Source: Clostridiales bacterium (GTDB taxonomy: Bacteria > Bacillota > Clostridia > Saccharofermentanales > DTU023). Taken from it: 12,221 nt of DNA. Both the position numbers and the translations under genes were made by a program. The DNA lies in NCBI GenBank assembly GCA_004556925.1, contig SFFI01000026.1:1-12221 (forward strand). Direction: 5' to 3'. The notes under the pieces are model-generated. The model worked only from the letters and a program-made list of their open reading frames with translations, was not told the origin of the DNA and made no database searches. Positions 7,009 to 12,221 of this stretch are shown here, piece after piece (positions within the stretch are counted from its first letter, which is position 1; each line of letters starts with the position of its first letter).

Positions 7009-7039
7009 AACAAGCCTTCTCAAAACGCAGAATAAGCCG

Positions 7040-7067
7040 ATTATAGGCGGTTAACTTAAAATTACAA
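7040..7067 (-). promoter_or_regulatory. ktrBA promoter
   Basis: On the minus strand TTGTAA (7062-7067) and a perfect TATAAT (7040-7045) are separated by 16 bp. The predicted start near 7033 leaves a leader of only about 25 nt, too short for a riboswitch such as the c-di-AMP ydaO element that controls ktrAB in Bacillus. The -35 box overlaps the foot of the osmC terminator hairpin. Confidence 0.65.
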
Positions 7068-7106
7068 GCCTACCTCGGTAAACCCAGTTCAAGCGAGGCA
7101 GGCTTG
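7055..7106 (-). terminator. Intrinsic terminator after the OsmC gene
   Basis: The two arms, 7094-7106 (CAAGCCTGCCTCG on the minus strand) and 7065-7077 (CGAGGTAGGCTTG), pair at 12 of 13 positions around a 16-nt loop. They are followed on the minus strand by TAATTTTAAGTT. The U-rich tail is imperfect and the loop is large, so termination may be partial, allowing some readthrough from osmC into ktrBA. Confidence 0.6.
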
Positions 7107-7144
7107 CAAATGTGTGAAAACTCTAAAAAGTGCGTTGCCAGGCT

Positions 7145-7552
7145 TTAAGCCTGAGGATGCAGGTCAAAGCTAGTCGTTATCTTAGCCACCTGGGCAATCG
7201 TCTCGTGGACAGAGCAGTATTTGCCGGCCAGGTCTACGGCTCGGGCGAATTTATTGTCCTGTTGGGGTGCTACCCCATAAAAGTCCAGCTTGATTTCTAC
7301 CCATTCTAGGGTTGTGGGAACTTCCTCACGCTTGGCGCCTTGAATGTCAATCTCCACCTTTTCGTATTCCAGACGCATTTTTTCCGCGATCCCGAGGAAG
7401 GTCGCGTAGTAGCAAGATCCCAGGGCCCCTAATACCATATCATAAGGCAGAAGGTCGCCCTTTTGACTACCCACAGAAAATTCTCCCAGTTGAGTCTGGA
7501 GTGTGCCGACAAAATCTTGCGAAAAATTTAATTGAACGTGTTGTTTTTCCAT
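7145..7552 (-). CDS. OsmC/Ohr-family thiol peroxidase-like protein
   Basis: OsmC/Ohr proteins are small cytoplasmic dimers, many of which reduce organic hydroperoxides with a pair of active-site cysteines. Both expected cysteines are present: C47 in LGALGSCYYATFLG at the start of the long helix, and C113 in KYCSVHETIA. The 135-residue length is normal. The start is supported by AAGGAGAA (7557-7564) immediately upstream of the ATG. A minus-strand TATAAT at 7614-7619 is a possible -10 but has no good -35. A palindrome ACAGGCCTGT (7582-7591) lies in the leader and could be an operator. The substrate is unknown: peroxide reduction is inferred from the cysteines only, and this may be a YhfA-like branch without a fixed role. 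Confidence 0.88.
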   Translation of the reverse strand: MEKQHVQLNFSQDFVGTLQTQLGEFSVGSQKGDLLPYDMVLGALGSCYYATFLGIAEKMRLEYEKVEIDIQGAKREEVPTTLEWVEIKLDFYGVAPQQDNKFARAVDLAGKYCSVHETIAQVAKITTSFDLHPQA

Positions 7553-7657
7553 AAAGTTCTCCTTAAATGCTTGTAGCCCTTACAGGCCTGTGGCTTAATG
7601 ATGCTATATAGCCATTATAAACAATGTCTCGCTTTGATCTAGGGATATGCTCTCCGG

Positions 7658-7776
7658 ACTTAAGCGAACTTCAGACTTAAGCGAACTTCAGACTTAAACG
7701 AACTTTAAGCTTAAACGAACTTCAAGCTTAAACGAACTTCAGACTTAAACGAACTTCAGACTTAAACGAGCTTCAG
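7658..7776. repeat. Seven tandem copies of a 17-bp repeat before the amylase gene
   Basis: Seven consecutive 17-bp units with consensus ACTTAAACGAACTTCAG occupy 7658-7776. Units 1 and 2 are identical to each other (AAGCG variant), unit 6 is the consensus, and units 3, 4, 5 and 7 differ at one to three positions. The last unit is followed directly by the amylase ribosome binding site (AAGGAG, 7781-7786). They therefore lie in the probable promoter or 5' leader of that gene. A role as repeated regulator-binding sites is possible but unproven. Confidence 0.95.
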
Positions 7777-7792
7777 AGTGAAGGAGAAAAAG

Positions 7793-9250
7793 ATGCAAAA
7801 GAACGGTCTTATGTTTCAGGCCTTTGAGTGGGATTTGCCGGCCGACGCCCAGCACTGGGAGCGACTCCGCGGGGCCGCCACTGAATTGCAAGAATATGGC
7901 GTGGACAGCCTCTGGCTACCCCCTGCCCACAAGGGCGTTTCGCGAGAAGATGTGGGCTATGGCTCCTATGACTTATACGATATGGGGGAATTTGACCAAA
8001 AGAATACCGTGGCCACCAAATACGGGACCGTAGAGGAGTTAATAGCCTTGCTAGAGACCCTGCACGAGCGGGGCATGCGGGCCTATGCGGATATCGTGCT
8101 TAACCATAAGGGAGGTGCGGACGAAACCGAGATTTTTCGGGCAACCCCGGTCAACCCGGAGGACCGCCTATCTCCCGTGGGAGAAAGCCGGGATATAGAG
8201 GGCTGGACCAAGTTTACCTTCCCTGGACGCCAGGACAAGTATTCGGCGTTTCAATGGCATTTTAGCCATTTTACGGGCGTCGACTTTGACCAGCGTACAG
8301 GAGAAAAGGGTATCTTCCGCATTGAAGGCGAAGACGCAGGTTTTTCTGAAAAAGTAGACGGGGAAAAGGGCAACTTTGACTATCTCATGAATGCGGATAT
8401 CGATGTGGACAACCCAGATGTGCGGGCCGAGCTCTTCCGCTGGGGCAAGTGGTTCTTTGACCGCTTCCCCTTCGACGGGATGCGGATGGACGCCATTAAG
8501 CATATTGATAGCCAGTTCATGCACGACTTTGTCCAAGAAATGCAAGACCAGGTGGACCGCGACCTCTATGTGGTAGGGGAATATTGGACAGCTGGTTTAG
8601 AAACCCTGCAACATTACCTGGACCAGGTGTCCTACCAGTTGGACCTCTTTGACGTTCCCCTCCACTTCAAGTTTTTCCAGGCCGGTCAAGACAAAGAAAA
8701 TTTTGACCTCCGGACCCTTTTTGACGATACCCTCGTGCGTAGCAAGCCCCAGCAAGCGGTGACCTTTGTCGACAACCACGATTCCCAGCCCGGCCAAGCC
8801 CTGGAATCCTTTGTGGACGATGGCTTCAAAATCCAGGCCTACGCTTTAATTTTGCTCCGCCAAGACGGCTACCCCTGCCTCTTTTATGGCGATTATTACG
8901 GGATTGGAGGAGGGCCCGGCCAGGAAGAAGCCTTAAATCCCCTGCTCCTAGCCCGCAAGTACCGAGCCTATGGAGAGGAAATCGACAACTTCTTTGACCC
9001 CAACTGTATTGCCTTTGCCCGCCTGGGCGATGCAGACCACCCCCATTCCGGCCTGGTTTGCCTGGTTTCCAACGGCTATGCCCCCGAGGGCTACCATTGC
9101 CGCATGGAGCTCGGGCCGGATTGGGCCGGCCAAATCTTTTACGATGTCACCGGCCGGCAAGAGGGCACTCTGACCCTAGACGACCAGGGCGGCGCAGAAT
9201 TTTACGTCGGCCAGAACAGCCTGGCAGTATGGGTAGAACAAGTGGAATAG
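7793..9250 (+). CDS. amyS: Cytoplasmic alpha-amylase (GH13)
   Basis: It hydrolyses internal alpha-1,4 bonds of starch, glycogen or maltodextrins. There is no signal peptide: the protein begins MQKNGLMFQAFEWDLPADAQ, as in intracellular GH13_5 amylases, so it probably acts on imported dextrins or stored glycogen. The four conserved regions are ADIVLNH (99-105), GMRMDAIKHI with nucleophile D233, VVGEYW with acid/base E263, and FVDNHD with D330. The catalytic triad is complete and the 485-residue length is typical. ATG 7793 is chosen over the GTG at 7778 because that upstream segment contains the ribosome binding site AAGGAG (7781-7786). It is divergent from the osmC gene. No promoter was identified with confidence, and the 17-bp tandem array sits immediately upstream. 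No terminator is obvious downstream. Codon use matches the GC-rich part of the window. Confidence 0.95.
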   Translation: MQKNGLMFQAFEWDLPADAQHWERLRGAATELQEYGVDSLWLPPAHKGVSREDVGYGSYDLYDMGEFDQKNTVATKYGTVEELIALLETLHERGMRAYADIVLNHKGGADETEIFRATPVNPEDRLSPVGESRDIEGWTKFTFPGRQDKYSAFQWHFSHFTGVDFDQRTGEKGIFRIEGEDAGFSEKVDGEKGNFDYLMNADIDVDNPDVRAELFRWGKWFFDRFPFDGMRMDAIKHIDSQFMHDFVQEMQDQVDRDLYVVGEYWTAGLETLQHYLDQVSYQLDLFDVPLHFKFFQAGQDKENFDLRTLFDDTLVRSKPQQAVTFVDNHDSQPGQALESFVDDGFKIQAYALILLRQDGYPCLFYGDYYGIGGGPGQEEALNPLLLARKYRAYGEEIDNFFDPNCIAFARLGDADHPHSGLVCLVSNGYAPEGYHCRMELGPDWAGQIFYDVTGRQEGTLTLDDQGGAEFYVGQNSLAVWVEQVE

Positions 9251-9420
9251 GCCGTTTGCCGTTATTGGCTCGGATAAAATCTATAATTTAAGGTATTTAG
9301 GCAATCCCATCAAAATGTACAATATGTAAAAGATAAGGGCCTGATTTATCGTCAATGTTAATAATTGGAGCACATACCGGTCAGCTGCTATGCCATAATA
9401 GGAATAGGGAGGATCATTTT

Positions 9421-9642
9421 ATGTTTAATTATCAAAGAGATCGTTTAGACACAGTTGAGACCATCGCTAATTGTGTCTGCATGTCCGCATCGTTTTGTTC
9501 ATGTTCTTGTGCGTGCAAAGCGCCATGTTGCGATGAAAATTGCTTTTACGAGCAATTAGAGCATGATACTGTTAACAGAGATGCATATAATCACCATTCT
9601 GCATATATAATATCCGGGGAAGCTCAAGCTAATAAAGTGTAA
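9421..9642 (+). CDS. Cys-rich small peptide, candidate RiPP/bacteriocin precursor
   Basis: This 73-residue peptide has all nine cysteines within residues 18-41, including a CxCxCxC run (C26, C28, C30, C32), a C18xC20 pair, a C36C37 doublet and C41. The first 17 residues (MFNYQRDRLDTVETIAN) are charged and Cys-free like a leader. The last 30 residues are polar with Asn, His, Tyr and Ala. There is no hydrophobic signal sequence. The layout recalls Cys-rich clostridial bacteriocin-like precursors (the CLI_3235 class, linked to a radical SAM maturase), but this is a resemblance from memory, not a match. The ATG at 9421 is preceded by AGGGAGG (9407-9413), so the in-frame ATG at 9355 is unlikely to be the start. 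A TATAAT at 9282-9287 and a TGCCATAAT at 9391-9399 are possible -10 boxes. It precedes an ABC permease on the same strand. Alternatively it could be a metal-binding peptide. Confidence 0.7.
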   Translation: MFNYQRDRLDTVETIANCVCMSASFCSCSCACKAPCCDENCFYEQLEHDTVNRDAYNHHSAYIISGEAQANKV

Positions 9643-9699
9643 TAGATTTTTGGTAAGGGTATTATGGATAAGCTTGACCAATAAATGCGCGTACTCTAG

Positions 9700-9729
9700 A
9701 CCTGCTACTTTGTTTTCCAAGTAGCAGGT
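9700..9729 (+). promoter_or_regulatory. Perfect 11-bp hairpin between peptide and permease genes
   Basis: ACCTGCTACTT (9700-9710) pairs perfectly with AAGTAGCAGGT (9719-9729) around an 8-nt loop. No T tract follows, so it is not a normal intrinsic terminator. The hairpin ends 15 nt before the permease ATG, and its 3' arm contains AGCAGG, the nearest purine-rich sequence that could act as a ribosome binding site. It could stabilise the precursor mRNA, partly terminate, or mask the permease start; this is inference. Confidence 0.6.
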
Positions 9730-9744
9730 TCGCGTGATGCATAC

Positions 9745-12221
9745 ATGGATGACATAAAAAACAGTATTTTTTTGAAATCATCTTTACGCTCACCGATCCG
9801 AACGCTGATCGTAATGGGCCTTTGCTTTCTTAGTGTTTTCACCTTAACGAATCAAGTGTTCCAAATGGTGATTATTGAGCGAGAGCTTGAAAGATTATCC
9901 TCCTATTATCGACCAATTATAAGCTTTGTGCCTGAGGATGAGAATGAATACGATGTCTCGGTAGCTTATGAGATTTTGCAAAACAATGCGAGCATAGCTA
10001 TCCACGATAAAACCCGAAGTTTTTCTGCAATTATGGAAAAAGGTCAAAATGATGAAGGCTTCTTATTTTCGGATGAATATTTCATAACCTCAGAAAAATA
10101 TAAAAACATAAAACAAAGGGGTCTTCGTTTAAGCGATCTATTCTTTATCGGAAAATTGATCAGCGTGCAAGTAGACAAAGGAATTACCCAAAACCAGTAT
10201 AGATGGCGACAATCGTTCCCTCAAGATATTGGGTCCCCTCAAGAAATAGACGGGGAGACAGGTGTTTGGTTGGGCTTTAGTTTGTCACAATGTGTTGCTG
10301 GTAGCAAGGCGTTATTGGGAAAGACGAGTAATGTCCGTGTAGCTATTCCTCCGGAAACAGTAAAGAAAAATCTTGCTTCTCTGAAAACATTGGAGCTAGG
10401 TGATCACTGTTTTGTTCATACTTATTACGATCGCTCCTATTTAACAAGAAAAACCTTTGGTGAACCGGAAGAAGTGGGATCCGGAAGGAATAATTATTTC
10501 TTGTTGGAGACCTTGCTGCCAGCTGATAACACATTATTTTATGTGCTAGAAGAGGACGAGCAACTTGATCCCCTAACAGATCAGCGTTTTTCCGAGATTT
10601 GGAATGAGATGAAAATGCTTCAGGCTAATGCAAGCACGATCAGCTTATTCACAACCGTAGATATGAGCGGAAAGCCCTATTTTCAGGTAGGAGCTAAAAT
10701 ATCAGCCATAAAAGAGGGACGCTACCTGAATGCTGAAGACTATCAACAGAAGAACGCTTATTGCGTGATAGCAGATCCACTCGCCCAACTCAATGGATTC
10801 GAAGTTGGTGACATACTTAGGCTATCAGTACGTGAGCCCGAGCAGGGTCTGAAACACCAGAAATTCTTAAGTTCGGGAGAACTGGAAAAATGGCAGAACC
10901 TGAAAAGTCAGGAATTGGAGTTGCGGATAGTAGGTATTATGGAATTAGATGCTGGTGCCACATATTTGCACGGTATTTTCATTCCAGAGTCGCTTCTTTC
11001 TGATGCTTTTGCCTATCAACAAGGCGATTTTCTATCCTATGCACACTACAATATTATTCTTGATAATGATGCGGACGTTCAGAATTTCATGAAAACTACT
11101 CAAACTGAACTTTCTGCTGAAAATATTAATATACGATTATTTGAAAACAATCGAGAGACCTTTCTGGCTTCTGCTATGCCTATGCGGCAGAACGGACGAT
11201 ATAATCTTTTGCTATTTACAAGCCTTGGCATACTATCTTTTGCAGTCACGTCTTTCTTTTATCTCTTTTGTAGAAAAAAAGAAATAGTTATCCTTAGATC
11301 AATGGGCATGGAAAAAAAGAAGATACGCAAGCAAATTCTTATCTCGTATGTCACGTTACTCCTGCCAACTTTTCTCCTGGCAAGCTTTATTTCTTATTTC
11401 AAAACGTTGGGGCAGGCCGAAGATTTATTATCTTCTATCCCTTTGCCTTCAGAAATAAACGTGAATACGAGAATTTCCATAGCATATCCAATCGGTTTAA
11501 CTTTTATTTTGCTTTCCTTAATTTCTGCAATCTTCTTGTTTATTGTTTCTAGACTACTCCGCAAGTCAGTATTTTCTCTGCTTCAGGATAGGCGGCCCTG
11601 TAAGAGTGGGGAGAATAGGAACTTTCTTCATGATGATAATGATACCCTAGTCCCTGTACCGGAATTTAATCTAAGATATCTAGAAATCCTAGAAGACAGG
11701 CCTAAAAAAACTCGCCATCCTCGGCAATCTATTGCACGTTTAATGCGTATACAATATTTGCGGCGTAGGAGGGCTCTGGCTCTTCTGAGTCTATTGATCA
11801 TGGTAGCGTTAATTTCAATCATCTCACTACAAAATTTCATCATGCGCAACCAAGATGAAATTAACGAATTATATGATTCCGTACATGTAATAGTCGATGT
11901 GATCTCCGGGGATTCAGTTTTTAATTCTATGGGTTACATCAGAAGCCCAATCATCCAACAGTTTTATGATAAAGGTATGGTTGAATCCGAATACCTGGTT
12001 GCTCAGAGTGAACGGGCCAATTACTATTTACTTCAAGAAGGCGAAATATTAGATGAAGTTGAAACAGAAGAAGAAATACTCTTGACTTGCTTTGACCAGC
12101 CGGACCGGTTTTTTTATTCAGACGAGACCGGGGGTCCTGTAGAATCAGGGAGAAATAAATACCTAGATAATTTAAGCGGAACACTCCATGATTTTGAACT
12201 GAATTTCGAATTCCTACCCGG
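9745..12221 (+). CDS. FtsX/MacB-like ABC transporter permease (3' end beyond window)
   Basis: An uninterrupted frame of 825 codons runs off the window. It has a first membrane segment at about 17-39 (LIVMGLCFLSVFTL), a large extracytoplasmic region (about 40-480), then three membrane segments at about 487-509, 532-552 and 583-605. Between the first two of these is EIVILRSMGMEKKKIRKQIL, the coupling motif typical of FtsX-family permeases. After a charged linker, another membrane segment (about 677-697) begins a second extracytoplasmic region, so this is the usual duplicated layout with the second half incomplete. Such permeases pair with a separate ATP-binding protein and act in export or sensing of peptides and lipids, not seen here. 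The start is ATG 9745, the first in-frame start after a TAG at 9697. Its ribosome binding site is poor. Codons are A/T-ending and rich in ATA, TTA and AGA, unlike the genes before 9250. Confidence 0.85.
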   Translation, partial: MDDIKNSIFLKSSLRSPIRTLIVMGLCFLSVFTLTNQVFQMVIIERELERLSSYYRPIISFVPEDENEYDVSVAYEILQNNASIAIHDKTRSFSAIMEKGQNDEGFLFSDEYFITSEKYKNIKQRGLRLSDLFFIGKLISVQVDKGITQNQYRWRQSFPQDIGSPQEIDGETGVWLGFSLSQCVAGSKALLGKTSNVRVAIPPETVKKNLASLKTLELGDHCFVHTYYDRSYLTRKTFGEPEEVGSGRNNYFLLETLLPADNTLFYVLEEDEQLDPLTDQRFSEIWNEMKMLQANASTISLFTTVDMSGKPYFQVGAKISAIKEGRYLNAEDYQQKNAYCVIADPLAQLNGFEVGDILRLSVREPEQGLKHQKFLSSGELEKWQNLKSQELELRIVGIMELDAGATYLHGIFIPESLLSDAFAYQQGDFLSYAHYNIILDNDADVQNFMKTTQTELSAENINIRLFENNRETFLASAMPMRQNGRYNLLLFTSLGILSFAVTSFFYLFCRKKEIVILRSMGMEKKKIRKQILISYVTLLLPTFLLASFISYFKTLGQAEDLLSSIPLPSEINVNTRISIAYPIGLTFILLSLISAIFLFIVSRLLRKSVFSLLQDRRPCKSGENRNFLHDDNDTLVPVPEFNLRYLEILEDRPKKTRHPRQSIARLMRIQYLRRRRALALLSLLIMVALISIISLQNFIMRNQDEINELYDSVHVIVDVISGDSVFNSMGYIRSPIIQQFYDKGMVESEYLVAQSERANYYLLQEGEILDEVETEEEILLTCFDQPDRFFYSDETGGPVESGRNKYLDNLSGTLHDFELNFEFLP

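Noticed and set aside
7009..7023. TTG start of ktrB at 7023
   Set aside because: These codons form the AGAAGG ribosome binding site for the ATG at 7008.
7009..7140. c-di-AMP (ydaO) riboswitch upstream of ktrB
   Set aside because: The predicted leader is only about 25 nt and the hairpin present is better explained as the osmC terminator.
7658..7776. 17-bp repeats as iterons of a replication origin
   Set aside because: No replication initiator gene is nearby, the setting is a chromosomal housekeeping region and there is no A+T-rich melting region.
7778..7792. GTG start of the amylase at 7778
   Set aside because: The segment contains the AAGGAG ribosome binding site of the ATG at 7793, and family members start at that position.
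9355..9420. Upstream ATG extension of the Cys-rich peptide
   Set aside because: The segment contains the AGGGAGG ribosome binding site for the ATG at 9421, and there is none before 9355.
9661..9684. Tiny open frame MDKLDQ after the Cys-rich peptide gene
   Set aside because: Six codons only, and no reason to think it is translated.
10343..12184. Minus-strand open frames at 10343-10534, 11628-11849 and 11951-12184
   Set aside because: They are antisense shadows inside the long permease frame, with no recognisable products.

Overview
The window looks like chromosomal DNA from a member of the Bacillota. The evidence is the order SRP RNA (ffs) - dnaX - ybaB - recR, a Ktr-type potassium system and strong AGGAGG-like ribosome binding sites. 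The first three quarters is moderately GC-rich (codons such as GCC, CTG, CGC are common). I cannot name the genus. A Clostridia-like affiliation is possible but rests only on the style of the Cys-rich peptide.

Layout. Positions 1-420 hold no convincing gene but contain degenerate and perfect repeats and end in the ffs promoter. Positions 421-563 are the SRP RNA, followed by dnaX (TTG start), ybaB and recR, a DNA-replication/repair cluster in which ybaB and recR abut. A small RelB/DinJ-type antitoxin gene runs toward recR on the other strand; the two stop codons overlap and no toxin gene is present. It is divergent from an exonuclease III gene (exoA). Between exoA and the convergent ktrBA operon is a degenerate 18/36-bp tandem array that reaches the ktrA stop codon. 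ktrB and ktrA encode the membrane and regulatory subunits of a K+ uptake system. Upstream of them on the same strand is an OsmC-family gene whose terminator overlaps the ktrB promoter. Divergent from osmC is a cytoplasmic GH13 alpha-amylase gene preceded by seven copies of a 17-bp tandem repeat.

From about 9250 to the end the DNA changes character. It is more A+T-rich and uses ATA, TTA and AGA codons freely. It holds a 73-residue peptide with nine cysteines packed into 24 residues, an 11-bp perfect hairpin, and then a long FtsX/MacB-type ABC permease that runs off the window. This pair is the best candidate for an undescribed system: a Cys-rich peptide, possibly a ribosomally made and modified one, with a dedicated ABC system. 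No maturase or ATPase is visible here; they would have to lie beyond position 12221.

A recurring theme is tandem repetition. Distinct arrays with periods of 31, 30, 24 (coding), 18/36 and 17 bp occur within 8 kb, four of them in intergenic DNA.
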